Shown piece after piece: positions 49,176 to 59,266 of a DNA stretch of 64,000 nucleotides (positions are counted from its first letter, which is position 1; the number at the start of each line of letters is the position of its first letter). The DNA is from Yersinia alsatica. GTDB taxonomy: Bacteria; Pseudomonadota; Gammaproteobacteria; Enterobacterales; Enterobacteriaceae. Both the position numbers and the translations under genes were made by a program. The notes beneath the pieces are model-generated. The model did not search any database. It saw only the letters and a list, made by a program, of their open reading frames with translations, and was not told where the DNA came from. The stretch lies in assembly GCF_902170305.1 (NCBI RefSeq), contig NZ_CABHWW010000009.1, positions 186,001 through 250,000 on the forward strand, given 5' to 3'.

Positions 49176-50240
49176 ATGCTAGAGCTGTTGTTACAATGGT
49201 ATCGTCGGCGTTTTACTGACCCGCAGGTTATCGCGTTACTGGTTATTCTGTTGGCCGGGTTCTGCATTCTCTACTTCTTTAGCGGTATTTTAGCCCCGTT
49301 GTTGGCGGCTATTGTACTGGCATATTTGCTGGAGTGGCCGACAGCTCGCTTGCAGCGTGTTGGTTGTTCACGCCCGTGGGCGGCCAGTATCGTATTGGTG
49401 GTTTTTGCCAGTATCATGCTGCTGGCAGTATTTGTTGTGGCACCAACAGTGTGGCAACAGGGCAATAATCTGATATCAGATATGCCAAAAATGCTCAATA
49501 AATTCAATGCATTTGCTCAGACATTACCTTCACGTTACCCCGCATTGGTGGATGCAGGCATCGTCGATATGATGGCAGAAAACCTGCGCAGCAAGCTGTC
49601 CGGTATGGGAGAGTCAGTGGTTAAAATCTCGCTGGCCTCATTAATCGGTTTACTGACCTTGGCAATCTATTTGATTTTGGTGCCATTGATGCTGTTTTTC
49701 CTGCTCAAAGATAAAGAGCAGATGCTGAATGCAGTGCGCCGTATTTTACCGCGTAATCGTGGTTTGGCCGGGCAAGTGTGGCTAGAAATGAACCAGCAGA
49801 TTACTAATTATATTCGCGGAAAAGTGCTGGAAATGGTAGTGGTCGGCATTGCCACGTATTTAGTGTTTTTCGTGATGGGCATGAATTACGCGCTATTACT
49901 GGCGGTATTAGTCGGTTTTTCTGTCTTGATTCCTTACATTGGCGCGGTGATTGTCACTATCCCTGTGGTGCTGGTGGCGCTATTCCAATGGGGGGTAGGT
50001 GCCGATTTCTGGACTCTTTTTGTCGCCTATCTGGTCGTACAAGGGCTGGACGGCAACTTACTGGTGCCGGTGTTGTTCTCTGAAGCCGTGAACCTGCACC
50101 CACTGGTGATTATTCTGTCAGTGATCATTTTTGGCGGTATGTGGGGTTTCTGGGGAGTATTCTTTGCCATCCCATTGGCCACCTTGGTTAAAGCGGTTAT
50201 TCATGCGTGGCCGGAGGAGTTTATCCCCGACGCCAATTAA
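49176..50240 (+). CDS. perM: PerM (YfgO), AI-2E-family transporter-like membrane protein
   Basis: A 354-residue permease of the AI-2E/TqsA-like family (E. coli PerM is 353). About eight membrane spans; typical segments are LLVILLAGFCILYFFSGILAPLLAAIV and the C-terminal GLDGNLLVPVLFSEAVNLHPLVIILSV. The substrate is unknown. The ATG at 49176 (MLELLLQWYRRR) has AAGGAG upstream; an in-frame ATG 24 bases earlier is less likely. It is divergent from bepA and convergent with bcp. Confidence 0.9.
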   Translation: MLELLLQWYRRRFTDPQVIALLVILLAGFCILYFFSGILAPLLAAIVLAYLLEWPTARLQRVGCSRPWAASIVLVVFASIMLLAVFVVAPTVWQQGNNLISDMPKMLNKFNAFAQTLPSRYPALVDAGIVDMMAENLRSKLSGMGESVVKISLASLIGLLTLAIYLILVPLMLFFLLKDKEQMLNAVRRILPRNRGLAGQVWLEMNQQITNYIRGKVLEMVVVGIATYLVFFVMGMNYALLLAVLVGFSVLIPYIGAVIVTIPVVLVALFQWGVGADFWTLFVAYLVVQGLDGNLLVPVLFSEAVNLHPLVIILSVIIFGGMWGFWGVFFAIPLATLVKAVIHAWPEEFIPDAN

Positions 50241-50243
50241 CTA

Positions 50244-50671
50244 TCCCCTGCGCCCTTGCCGCTGCAGCGGTGTTAGCTGCACTCACTCACCCGAATTACT
50301 GACTGGAGTCAGCTCATCGGGATGAGTTCGCTGGCTGCCTTGCTGCAACAGCAATGGCTTTGGGGATATATTGCGCCCTTGTCGCCGTGGCGGTGTTAGT
50401 TGCACTCACTCACCCGAATAACTGACTGGAGTCAGCTCATCGGGATGAGTTCGCTGGCTGCCTTGCTGCAACAGCAATGGCTTTGGGGATATATTGCGCC
50501 CTTGTCGCCGTGGCGGTGTTAGCTGCACTCACTCACCCGAATCACTGACTGGAGTCAGCTCATCGGGATGAGTTCGCTGGCTGCCTTGCTGCAACAGCAA
50601 TGGCTTTGGGGATATATTGCGCCCTTGCCACTGTGGCGGTGTTAGCTGCACTCACTCACCCGAATCACTGA
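50244..50671. repeat. Array of four tandem ERIC elements, perM-bcp gap
   Basis: Head-to-tail copies with an exact 123-bp period (ACTCACTCACCCGAAT at 50281, 50404, 50527 and 50650). All share a private variant, GCAATGGCTTTGGGGATATA, at the unit junction. The fourth is cut after its left half, where the bcp terminator begins. Confidence 0.93.
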
Positions 50672-50682
50672 ATTTAGCCAAT

Positions 50683-50709
50683 AAAAAGAGCGCCTAAGCG
50701 CTCTTTTTT
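50683..50709 (-). terminator. bcp terminator
   Basis: Arms GAGCGC and GCGCTC with loop CTAA, flanked by A-run and T-run on both sides; acts on minus-strand bcp (TTTTTAT follows) and could also stop perM. Confidence 0.9.
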
Positions 50710-50741
50710 GCAATGAAGGATAATGGCGAGTGCATCATAAC

Positions 50742-51212
50742 TTAGGCACTTTGGCGCAAATAATCCATGACGATATCGTGGTGGTTAGTGGTTTTGAAGT
50801 TATCAAACACATGCTCCACCTTACCATTTGCATCAATTAAGAAGCTGATACGATGGATTCCGTCGTAGGTTTTACCCATAAAACTTTTCTCACCCCAAAC
50901 ACCAAATTGCTCTGAAACCTGGTGATCTTCGTCAGACAGCAGAGTGAAATTTAGCAATTCCTTTTCGGCGAAACGCGACAGTTTTTCGGGTTTATCGGTG
51001 CTAATACCCAGCACTTCGACGCCTGCTTTCTTCAGTTCGTCCATGTTGTCGCGCAGACCGCAGGCCTGAACGGTACAGCCAGGGGTCATGGCTTTAGGAT
51101 AAAAATAGACTAAGACACGTTGTCCCTGGAAGTCGGCCAAACTAATTTGCTCGCCATCTTGGTCGGGCAAACTAAACTTCGGCGCAATATCACCGGCTTT
51201 CAATGGGCTCAT
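50742..51212 (-). CDS. bcp: Thiol peroxidase Bcp (peroxiredoxin Q)
   Basis: A 156-residue peroxiredoxin that reduces hydroperoxides with thioredoxin. Peroxidatic Cys46 and resolving Cys51 are in AMTPGCTVQACGLRDNMDEL. The N-terminus reads LKAGDIAPKFSLPDQDGE, typical of the family. It lies 2 bp after gcvR, as in E. coli, and ends at a strong terminator. Confidence 0.95.
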   Translation of the reverse strand: MSPLKAGDIAPKFSLPDQDGEQISLADFQGQRVLVYFYPKAMTPGCTVQACGLRDNMDELKKAGVEVLGISTDKPEKLSRFAEKELLNFTLLSDEDHQVSEQFGVWGEKSFMGKTYDGIHRISFLIDANGKVEHVFDNFKTTNHHDIVMDYLRQSA

Positions 51213-51214
51213 TA

Positions 51215-51802
51215 CTAACTCTCCATTCGTGAGTCATGCTGTGGATAGTTCACAACGCTAATACTGCCTTGCGCGTTGAGTTCTGTACATAGCTGATAAA
51301 AGGCTTGTTCGATTAATGAACTGTTTTGGCTGGCGGGGCTGTGTGCGCTGATCTGGATATGCAATCGAGGAGGAATGTCTCCTTCAGCCGGTTGTGTCTT
51401 GGAAACCAACTCCGCGATATTCATATTGTGGCAATGAAACAGATTGGTAAACCGTTCAATAATATGAGGGGAGTCATTGACTTCAACTTTTACCCATACT
51501 GTGGCAGGCATCGCTTTCTGATTTTGGGCATTGGTCCGCTTCATCACAATCAGCAAATCAAGCTCCGCGCCTTTTTGTGGCAAGGTTGATTCCAGTAGGG
51601 TAATAGCGTTCCAACTGCCGGAAAGCAGCATTATAAATGTGAACTCCTCACCAAACATGGCCAGCCGGCTATCTTCAATATTACAACCGCAGCTACTGAC
51701 GTGGCGGGTGATGGTATTCACGATTCCAGGGCGGTCAGCACCGAGTGCGGTAATGACCAGATAATGTTCATCAAGCTGCGGCAAAATCGCTCTTCCTGTC
51801 AT
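51215..51802 (-). CDS. gcvR: Glycine cleavage system transcriptional regulator GcvR
   Basis: A 195-residue protein with two ACT domains (E. coli GcvR is 190). It binds GcvA and keeps the gcvTHP operon off without glycine. Domain 1 starts HYLVITALGADRPGIVNTITRHVSSCGCNIEDSRL; domain 2 begins near WVKVEVNDSPHIIERFTNLF. I chose the ATG at 51802 (MTGRAILPQLDEHY), which aligns best with E. coli; ATG codons farther upstream lack ribosome-binding sites. Divergent from dapA. Confidence 0.9.
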   Translation of the reverse strand: MTGRAILPQLDEHYLVITALGADRPGIVNTITRHVSSCGCNIEDSRLAMFGEEFTFIMLLSGSWNAITLLESTLPQKGAELDLLIVMKRTNAQNQKAMPATVWVKVEVNDSPHIIERFTNLFHCHNMNIAELVSKTQPAEGDIPPRLHIQISAHSPASQNSSLIEQAFYQLCTELNAQGSISVVNYPQHDSRMES

Positions 51803-51948
51803 GCTCTTTGGGGTTACCATGGTAAACATAAAAAAAACCTGCTGCCAAGCGCTTACAACACAGTTGTTTGCTTGCTTTTGGATAGAGGTCAAAAGTACCA
51901 TGAGGAACTTGTTTAAGTAGGGGGTGGGCAATGTTTACGGGAAGTTCG

Positions 51949-52830
51949 ATGTTTACAGGAAGCATAGTTGCGCTGGTAACGCCGATGGACGACAAAGGTG
52001 CTGTCGATCGTGCGAGCCTTAAGAAACTTATCGATTATCATGTAGCCAGTAAAACTGCGGCGATTGTCTCCGTGGGCACGACGGGCGAATCTGCAACGCT
52101 GAATCATGACGAACACGTTGATGTGGTCATGCAGACGCTCGAACTGGCCGATGGCCGCATCCCGGTGATTGCCGGAACCGGCGCTAATGCCACCTCCGAA
52201 GCAATTTCACTGACCCAACGGTTTAATAATACCGGTGTGGTGGGTTGCCTGACGGTGACGCCATATTATAACCGTCCGATGCAGGAAGGGTTATATCAAC
52301 ACTTTAAAGCGATCGCTGAAAGTACCGATTTGCCACAAATTCTCTATAATGTGCCATCGCGTACCGGTTGCGATATGTTACCGCCGACTATTGCCCGCTT
52401 AGCCAAGATTAAAAATATTGTTGCTGTTAAAGAGGCAACAGGGAACTTAAGTCGTGTAAGTCAGATCCAAGTGCTGGTTGATGATGAAGATTTCATCCTG
52501 CTCAGTGGTGACGATGCGAGCGGACTGGACTTTATGCAACTGGGCGGCAAAGGTGTTATTTCGGTGACAGCGAACATTGCTGCGCGCGAAATGGCTGAAC
52601 TTTGTGCATTGGCTGCACAAGGTAACTTTGCAGAAGCACGCCGTTTGAATCAGCGCTTGATGCCGTTGCATCAGCATTTATTTGTAGAAGCAAACCCAAT
52701 TCCGGTGAAATGGGCCGCGAAGAAACTGGGATTAATGGCAAATGATACTTTGCGTCTGCCAATGACCCCGTTGACCTCTCCGGCTAAACGGATTGTGGAA
52801 GACGCGCTGAAAAGCGCAGGTTTGCTGTAA
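51949..52830 (+). CDS. dapA: 4-hydroxy-tetrahydrodipicolinate synthase DapA
   Basis: A 293-residue TIM-barrel lyase, first committed step of the lysine/DAP pathway: condenses pyruvate and aspartate semialdehyde. Schiff-base Lys is in [13 protein letters not shown]; catalytic Tyr in [15 protein letters not shown]; the TTGESATL loop is present. The start region is duplicated: ATGTTTACGGGAAG at 51931 and ATGTTTACAGGAAG at 51949. The second gives the E. coli N-terminus ([13 protein letters not shown]) and has GGAAG 5 bases upstream, supplied by the duplicate. dapE, of the same pathway, lies at 60.8 kb. Confidence 0.95.
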   Translation: MFTGSIVALVTPMDDKGAVDRASLKKLIDYHVASKTAAIVSVGTTGESATLNHDEHVDVVMQTLELADGRIPVIAGTGANATSEAISLTQRFNNTGVVGCLTVTPYYNRPMQEGLYQHFKAIAESTDLPQILYNVPSRTGCDMLPPTIARLAKIKNIVAVKEATGNLSRVSQIQVLVDDEDFILLSGDDASGLDFMQLGGKGVISVTANIAAREMAELCALAAQGNFAEARRLNQRLMPLHQHLFVEANPIPVKWAAKKLGLMANDTLRLPMTPLTSPAKRIVEDALKSAGLL

Positions 52831-52846
52831 CTCTTAGGGAAATTTG

Positions 52847-53905
52847 ATGGCAATATCATTGCAAAAGTCGACGGTGGTAACGGTTGTGGGTGTTTCGCTG
52901 GCAATGCTGCTGGCAGGCTGCACCACCGACCAACGCTACAAACGCCAGGTTGGCGGTGACGAGTCTTATCTTGAAGCTCCAGGGCTAAGGCCGCTGAACT
53001 CACCGGCAGGGATGATCCTGCCAGTGCAAAATGGTGAGTATGATGTCCGTTCCGTCAACTCTCAAGGCGCTGTGGGTAAACAGTTGGACATCCGTCCTCC
53101 GGTACAGCCACTGGCATTGTTAAGCGGTTCTCGCGCTGAAAATGCTAACGATACCAGCAAGCTATTGTTAGAAAATAGCCCGCAAAATCGTAATCTGTGG
53201 GCGCAAGTTACCCACGTTCTGCAAGATAAAAACTGGACGATAGCCAGCCGTCAGGATGCCAGCCAAACGCTGACAACCGACTGGATCAAATGGAACCGTG
53301 CAGATGAAGACGTTCAGTTTGAAGGCCGTTATCAGATAAGTGTGCAGGAACAAGGTTATCAGTTGGCGCTAGTGGTCAAATCCCTTGCTCTACAGCAAGG
53401 TGGGAACCCAGTTACCGGCTATACCGAAATTCAGCGTTACAATGGCGCTATGTTGAATGCCATCGTAGAAGGCTTGGATAAAGTCCGTTCTGATAGCGAA
53501 AGCAGCCAGGCATCTCGTCGAGTCGGTCCTTTGGATGTTCAAAGTGGCAGCGATGATACCGGTTTACCACAATTAGTGGTCCGCGCACCTTATGCTGTGC
53601 TGTGGGAGCGCCTACCGGCCGCACTTGAAAAAGTGGGCATGAAGGTCACTGACCGTAGCCGTCCGCTGGGCACGATTAACGTTACCGTTAAATCTATGAG
53701 CAGCAGTAGCTGGGATGCGTTGGGCGCTAAAGACCCTGAATTGCCAGAAGGTGATTATAAGTTGCAAGTCGGTGACCTTGATAACCGCAGTAGCTTACAG
53801 TTCATCGGCCCTAAAGGGCAGACACTAACCCAGTCGCAGAATGATGCACTGGTCGCCGTGTTCCAGGCAGCACTTAGCCAGACAAGTGCTACAAGTACCA
53901 AATAA
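52847..53905 (+). CDS. bamC: Outer membrane assembly lipoprotein BamC
   Basis: A 352-residue lipoprotein of the BAM complex (E. coli NlpB, 344). The signal peptide ends in the lipobox LLAGC (lipidated Cys near residue 25). An unstructured segment (about residues 27-95) in E. coli wraps BamD; two helix-grip domains follow ([19 protein letters not shown] and [21 protein letters not shown]). Sixteen bp after dapA, the dapA-bamC pair of E. coli. ATG at 52847 with TAGGGA upstream. Confidence 0.94.
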   Translation: MAISLQKSTVVTVVGVSLAMLLAGCTTDQRYKRQVGGDESYLEAPGLRPLNSPAGMILPVQNGEYDVRSVNSQGAVGKQLDIRPPVQPLALLSGSRAENANDTSKLLLENSPQNRNLWAQVTHVLQDKNWTIASRQDASQTLTTDWIKWNRADEDVQFEGRYQISVQEQGYQLALVVKSLALQQGGNPVTGYTEIQRYNGAMLNAIVEGLDKVRSDSESSQASRRVGPLDVQSGSDDTGLPQLVVRAPYAVLWERLPAALEKVGMKVTDRSRPLGTINVTVKSMSSSSWDALGAKDPELPEGDYKLQVGDLDNRSSLQFIGPKGQTLTQSQNDALVAVFQAALSQTSATSTK

Positions 53906-53909
53906 AACC

Positions 53910-53929
53910 AAAGGGGCTGCGGCCCCTTT
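53910..53929 (+). terminator. bamC terminator
   Basis: Arms AAAGGGGC and GCCCCTTT with loop TGCG, followed by ATTTATTG, just after the bamC stop and 36 bp before purC. Confidence 0.75.
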
Positions 53930-53965
53930 ATTTATTGAACATTGTCATATCACTGGAGTAATAAG

Positions 53966-54679
53966 ATGCAAAAGCTAGCTGAGTTGTATCGTGGCAAGGC
54001 GAAGACCGTCTATACCACCGAAAATCCTGACCTATTGGTATTGGAGTTCCGTAACGATACGTCAGCACTGGATGGTCAGCGCATTGAGCAGTTCGATCGT
54101 AAAGGCATGGTAAACAACAAATTTAACCATTTCATTATGGCTAAATTGGAAGAAGCCGGTATTCCTACCCAAATGGAACGTTTGCTGTCAGATACCGAAG
54201 TGCTGGTGAAAAAACTGGAAATGATCCCGGTTGAGTGTGTCATCCGTAACCGTGCTGCAGGTTCGTTGGTAAAACGTCTGGGTATCGAAGAAGGTTTGCC
54301 GCTGAATCCACCGCTGTTTGATCTGTTTTTGAAAAATGACGCCATGCATGACCCGATGGTCAATGAGTCTTACTGCAAAACCTTTGGCTGGGCAACAGAA
54401 GCGCAATTAGCGCGGATGAAAGAACTGAGCTATTTGGCCAATGACGTGCTGAGCAAACTGTTTGATGATGCCGGTTTAATCCTGGTGGACTTCAAGTTGG
54501 AATTCGGCCTGTTCAACGGCGAAGTGGTCTTGGGTGATGAGTTCTCACCTGATGGCAGCCGCTTGTGGGATAAGAAAACCTTGAACAAGATGGACAAAGA
54601 CCGCTACCGTCAAAGTTTGGGTGGTTTGATTGAAGCCTACGAAGAAGTTGCACACCGTATTGGCGTAAAATTAGACTAA
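53966..54679 (+). CDS. purC: SAICAR synthetase PurC
   Basis: A 237-residue purine enzyme that joins CAIR and aspartate with ATP. Exactly the E. coli length from the ATG at 53966 ([16 protein letters not shown]), with GGAG 8 bases upstream. Motifs: [26 protein letters not shown] segment ([18 protein letters not shown]) and [20 protein letters not shown] see no PurR box in the 36-bp gap from bamC; the promoter may overlap the bamC terminator. Confidence 0.95.
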   Translation: MQKLAELYRGKAKTVYTTENPDLLVLEFRNDTSALDGQRIEQFDRKGMVNNKFNHFIMAKLEEAGIPTQMERLLSDTEVLVKKLEMIPVECVIRNRAAGSLVKRLGIEEGLPLNPPLFDLFLKNDAMHDPMVNESYCKTFGWATEAQLARMKELSYLANDVLSKLFDDAGLILVDFKLEFGLFNGEVVLGDEFSPDGSRLWDKKTLNKMDKDRYRQSLGGLIEAYEEVAHRIGVKLD

Positions 54680-54718
54680 CCGCGCAATCGATTACGTTTC
54701 ATTGACGGCACTGTTTTA

Positions 54719-54742
54719 GGGGAGGGACTCTCGGTCTCTCCT
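54719..54742 (+). terminator. purC terminator
   Basis: GGAGGGAC and GTCTCTCC arms around TCTCG, about 40 bases after the purC stop; T residues are interspersed (TTATCCTTT), so strength is moderate. Confidence 0.55.
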
Positions 54743-54888
54743 TATCCTTTAGCTCCTTTGCTCATTCCTTGCGGCCTTGGCGAATCATCTGAATCCACCC
54801 CTCGGTACCAATCATTTTCGCTTTTAATGGTATTAGCTCCGGAGATTTCCTACGATAATGTGTAAGAAATATATCTGGGAGCATAGCT

Positions 54889-55749
54889 ATGCGTTGGCAA
54901 GGTCGTCGCGAAAGTGACAATGTAGAAGACAGACGCGGTAATTCATCTGGCGGTTTCCGGCCGCCAATTGGTGGCAAAGGTGGTTTGGTTATCTTGATTG
55001 TGGTGCTGGTGGCGGGCTACTACGGCGTCGACCTGACGCCGCTATTAAATGGCAACGATCCGATGTCACAAAGCCAAACACAGCAAAGTCCACCACGTTC
55101 TGTCAGCGCGAAAGATGACCAATATGCCAAATTTACCTCGGTGGTGCTGGCGGATACTGAAGATACCTGGAAACCTATTTTCCAAAAAATGGGCCGAACT
55201 TATCAGGAGCCTAAGCTGGTGATGTACCGAGGTGCCACCCACACCGGTTGTGGTACTGGGCAATCCGTTATGGGGCCGTTTTATTGCCCGGCAGACAGTA
55301 CGGTTTATATCGATCTCTCTTTTTATGAAGATATGAAAAATAAACTGGGCGCGGGCGGTGACTTTGCTCAGGCCTATGTCATTGCTCATGAAGTTGGCCA
55401 CCATGTACAGCATTTGATGGGAATTGATACCAAAGTGCGCCAACAGCAGCAGGGGGCATCTCAAGCAGAAGCCAATCGCTTATCGGTCAAAATGGAGTTA
55501 CAGGCTGACTGTTTTGCCGGTGTATGGGGTAAAGCGATGGAAGCGCAGAATGTGCTGGAAGTGGGGGACTTACAACAGGCCTTGAATGCCGCACAGGCCA
55601 TTGGTGATGACCGGCTACAGCAACAAAGCCAAGGGCGTGTAGTGCCGGACAGTTTTACTCACGGCACCTCGGCACAGCGCTATAGCTGGTTCAAACGTGG
55701 CTTCGACAGTGGTGACCCGAATAGCTGCAACACCTTTGCCAGCCGCTAA
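54889..55749 (+). CDS. ypfJ: Neutral zinc metallopeptidase-like membrane protein YpfJ
   Basis: A 286-residue protein with one N-terminal span (about residues 32-52, [18 protein letters not shown]) and a periplasmic peptidase domain. The zinc motif HEVGHH is in [16 protein letters not shown], with a distal Glu in [12 protein letters not shown]. Two Cys in [17 protein letters not shown] are conserved in the family. The physiological substrate is unknown. The start has GGGAG 8 bases upstream. Confidence 0.9.
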   Translation: MRWQGRRESDNVEDRRGNSSGGFRPPIGGKGGLVILIVVLVAGYYGVDLTPLLNGNDPMSQSQTQQSPPRSVSAKDDQYAKFTSVVLADTEDTWKPIFQKMGRTYQEPKLVMYRGATHTGCGTGQSVMGPFYCPADSTVYIDLSFYEDMKNKLGAGGDFAQAYVIAHEVGHHVQHLMGIDTKVRQQQQGASQAEANRLSVKMELQADCFAGVWGKAMEAQNVLEVGDLQQALNAAQAIGDDRLQQQSQGRVVPDSFTHGTSAQRYSWFKRGFDSGDPNSCNTFASR

Positions 55750-55786
55750 TAGCACTAGAACCTCAAGTAAGCAGGGATTATCATAA

Positions 55787-56296
<510 letters not shown>

Positions 56297-56297
56297 C

Positions 56298-58370
56298 GTG
56301 AATAATGCGATTATTGCTTGTCAGCCAATTGTTGCCCGCCAATCATTGATGGCGCAGCAGGGAATTCGGCGCTTATTGGTGCTCAGTGGCCGTGCCGATT
56401 GGGCACGACAGCAGGCGCTGGCGCTATGTGGGCAATTAGCCGGGGATTGGTTGTGGATTGGCGAGGATCTACCGGCAGGTATTAATGGCATTCGCCCGGC
56501 AGCAGCAAAAACCTTGCTTGGTCAAGAGTGGCTTCACGCGGTGTTTGATGCCACCGACGGTTTGAATACTGAAGCACTGGCGGTGCTGGCGGGAACATTG
56601 CGAGCGGGCAGTTGGTTGGTGCTGTTAGTGCCGGAATGGCACCGCTGGCCGCATTTGCCCGATCGCGATAGTCTGCGCTGGAGTGAACAAAGTGAGCCAA
56701 TCATAACGCCCAACTTTATTCAGCATATGCAACGGCAAATTCTGGCTGATTCCGATGCTATTTTATGGCAACAAGGTCAGCCGCTCTCGCTGAGTGCCGG
56801 GGATTGCTATCCTGACTGGTTCCCGCCGGAGGGTACGCCAACCACGGAACAGCAACAGATTTTGCAGCGCCTGATGCAGGCAGAGGCGGGTGTCTGGGTG
56901 TTGACTGCGGCCCGAGGGCGGGGGAAGTCGGCACTCGCCGGGATGCTGGTGGCATCTTGGCCGGGCAACTGTTGGGTTACCGGTCCGGGGAAAGCGGCCA
57001 CTCAGGTGTTGAGCCAGCGAGCAGGGGAGCGGGCGCGCTTTTGGGCACCAGATGCGCTATTGGATTACTGCCAGCAACATGATGTCAGTGAGATTGATTG
57101 GCTATTGATTGATGAGGCTGCCGCTATCCCGACTGCGCTGTTATCCGCACTCTTGGCCTATTTCCCTCGAGCATTATTAACAACCACGGTACAGGGATAT
57201 GAGGGCACCGGGCGCGGCTTCTTATTGAAGTTTTGCGCCACTTTGAGTGATTGGCATCATTTAACCCTGTCCGACCCGATTCGCTGGGCCAGCCATGATC
57301 CGCTGGAGCGCATTGTGGATGACATTATGTTGTTCAATGATGAGTTGCCAGCAGCTCAATCTCTTGGCGCACAAGTTGATATCATTCCTTGTGAGCAGCG
57401 CGCCTGGCTGGATAATCCTGAATTACTGCGGCATTTCTATGGCTTACTCTCCAGCGCGCATTACCGCACCACTCCCCTTGATCTCCGGCGTTTGCTGGAT
57501 GCGCCGGGAATGCACTTCTCAGTGGCGAAAGCCGCAGATTCAGTTATTGGTGCTTTGTGGCTGGTGGATGAGGGCGGCCTGGATAGCAGCTTAGCTCAGG
57601 ATGTCTGGGCTGGCAGGCGGCGGCCCAAGGGCAGTTTAGTGGCGCAATCTTTGGCGGCTCACAGTGGTCAATGGCAGGCACCGACCTTGTTATCACGGCG
57701 CATTAGCCGCGTGGCAGTCACGCCATCATGGCGGCGCCAAGGTATTGCCCGCCAGATGATTTTCGCCGAGTTGGCACGAGCACAACAGGACCAGCTTGAT
57801 TTTCTTTCGGTCAGTTTTGGTTATACCGCCGAGTTAGCCGCTTTTTGGCATGCCTGTGGATTTCATCTGGTGCGCATAGGCAGCCACCGAGAGGCCAGTA
57901 GCGGCTGTTATGCTGCTATGGCGATATTACCCTTGAGTTGTGCGGGGCATGCGCTCTATGACTCAGCGCGGCAGCAATTAGCGCGCGATTGGTATTGGTT
58001 GCAGCAATGGATTGATCTGGACACGCCACTATCGTTGCCACAGTCAGAACCGGTTGATATCACTTTAAATGACGACGACTGGCGCGAACTTACCGGATTT
58101 GCTTTTGCTTTCCGCCCATTAGAGGCTAGTTTGCCCGCTTTGCAGCGGCTGCTATTACAGCCTGAACTGTTGCAGACTGAGTTACCTCTTGTCGCATTGC
58201 GGCAATATTTACAGCAGGGCATTGCACCAGCAGAGATTGTTAGCCATCTGGGGATTTCAGGTCGCAAGGCATTGATGGCCCAGTGGCGGCAAGAGGCAGC
58301 ACAGGGGATGGCGGCGGTTGATGTTATTAAAGTGGGGTTGGCGGGCGGATCAGGTTTCGGTTGGTATTGA
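56298..58370 (+). CDS. tmcA: tRNA(Met) cytidine acetyltransferase TmcA
   Basis: A 690-residue enzyme making N4-acetylcytidine at the wobble base of elongator tRNA-Met. N-terminal DUF1726 domain, RNA-helicase ATPase module with P-loop [12 protein letters not shown] and Walker [11 protein letters not shown], then a GNAT acetyltransferase ([22 protein letters not shown]) and a tRNA-binding tail. The start is GTG at 56298. The last eight residues (GGSGFGWY) and the stop codon are encoded by the first repeat unit of structured element copy B, so the C-terminus has been rewritten by it. Confidence 0.92.
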   Translation: MNNAIIACQPIVARQSLMAQQGIRRLLVLSGRADWARQQALALCGQLAGDWLWIGEDLPAGINGIRPAAAKTLLGQEWLHAVFDATDGLNTEALAVLAGTLRAGSWLVLLVPEWHRWPHLPDRDSLRWSEQSEPIITPNFIQHMQRQILADSDAILWQQGQPLSLSAGDCYPDWFPPEGTPTTEQQQILQRLMQAEAGVWVLTAARGRGKSALAGMLVASWPGNCWVTGPGKAATQVLSQRAGERARFWAPDALLDYCQQHDVSEIDWLLIDEAAAIPTALLSALLAYFPRALLTTTVQGYEGTGRGFLLKFCATLSDWHHLTLSDPIRWASHDPLERIVDDIMLFNDELPAAQSLGAQVDIIPCEQRAWLDNPELLRHFYGLLSSAHYRTTPLDLRRLLDAPGMHFSVAKAADSVIGALWLVDEGGLDSSLAQDVWAGRRRPKGSLVAQSLAAHSGQWQAPTLLSRRISRVAVTPSWRRQGIARQMIFAELARAQQDQLDFLSVSFGYTAELAAFWHACGFHLVRIGSHREASSGCYAAMAILPLSCAGHALYDSARQQLARDWYWLQQWIDLDTPLSLPQSEPVDITLNDDDWRELTGFAFAFRPLEASLPALQRLLLQPELLQTELPLVALRQYLQQGIAPAEIVSHLGISGRKALMAQWRQEAAQGMAAVDVIKVGLAGGSGFGWY

Positions 58371-59150
58371 TTCCGGTGATCCGGTTTGGTTATTGAGTAT
58401 CGGATCTAGTTTCGGTTGATATTGATTCTGGTGATCCGGTTCGGTTGACATAAGATTGGCTGCAACCTCACCTCCGATGCCTCAACCGCCAAAGAGGTCA
58501 CAAGCGCGTGACCCCTTTGGAATCCCCGTGCTTGCGCACGTATCGCTAGCCCACTTCGTGGGTGGCCCTCGACTCATCGTTTCGCTGACGGACCGCCGTG
58601 ATTATTGCCTCTTCGAGGCTACCCTTCGGGCCAACGCAAGCGTTGTTCAAAACTGCTCCGCAGTGTTGTCGCATCCATGCTCAAGCACGGCTCGCTCGGC
58701 ATCCATGCCTCGCGTCCTATCTCCACTCTTCACTCGGCTGCTCAAATGTGCTTTAAAAGATTAAGGTCAACACCATGATTTTGACGTTGAGCGCAATCAG
58801 AGATATTGCCGACAAGGATTAAGGGTAGAGTGAGCGGGCATGGACGCCCGCGAAAAGCGCGCTTGAGCATGGATGCGAATCGCGCTGGCTCGTCAGCCCG
58901 AAAGACGCGGGAGGTTTACCCGTAGGGCAATATTTCGCGCAAGCCGCAGGTGCAGGAGGGCCGGCTTGCCCTCCTGCTCGGTTGAGGTGGTGGAGAACAG
59001 GTGATCACCGAATGAATACCAACCGAAACCAAACTCCATACCCGACAACCGAACCGGATCACCAGAATCAATACCAACCGAAACCAAACTCCATACCCGA
59101 CAACCGAAACGGATCACCGAAATCAATACCAACCAAACCCAGCCCCCATA
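58347..59150. repeat. Structured non-coding repeat element, copy B
   Basis: Homologue of copy A in the same plus-strand orientation. Two 55-bp units on the left (TTTCGGTTG at 58355 and 58410) and three inverted on the right (ATACCAACCG type at 59016, 59071 and 59126; degenerate trace to about 59205). Core hairpins shared with A: 58492-58517, 58527-58540, 58550-58562, 58834-58851, 58952-58977. A block absent from A (58607-58664) holds four more short hairpins. A 16-bp inverted pair joins 58671-58686 to 58861-58876. The left end supplies the tmcA stop. Frame 58456-58764 is not protein-conserved. Confidence 0.85.
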
Positions 59151-59266
59151 CTCATGCACTCGGATCATCAATAATTCCCACCAACTCCATCAATAAAACC
59201 CAATATCCCTACCAAACCAACAGCGTATAGTCATTTTATCGTTACTTGATGATTAAAGGTCTTCCA

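Noticed and set aside
54762-54977. 71-codon minus-strand frame upstream of ypfJ
   Set aside because: It is largely antisense to the ypfJ 5' end, with no ribosome-binding site and no recognisable domain.
58456-58764. 102-codon frame in element copy B
   Set aside because: It spans the copy-specific block of four hairpins, is not conserved in copy A beyond a short core, and has no ribosome-binding site.
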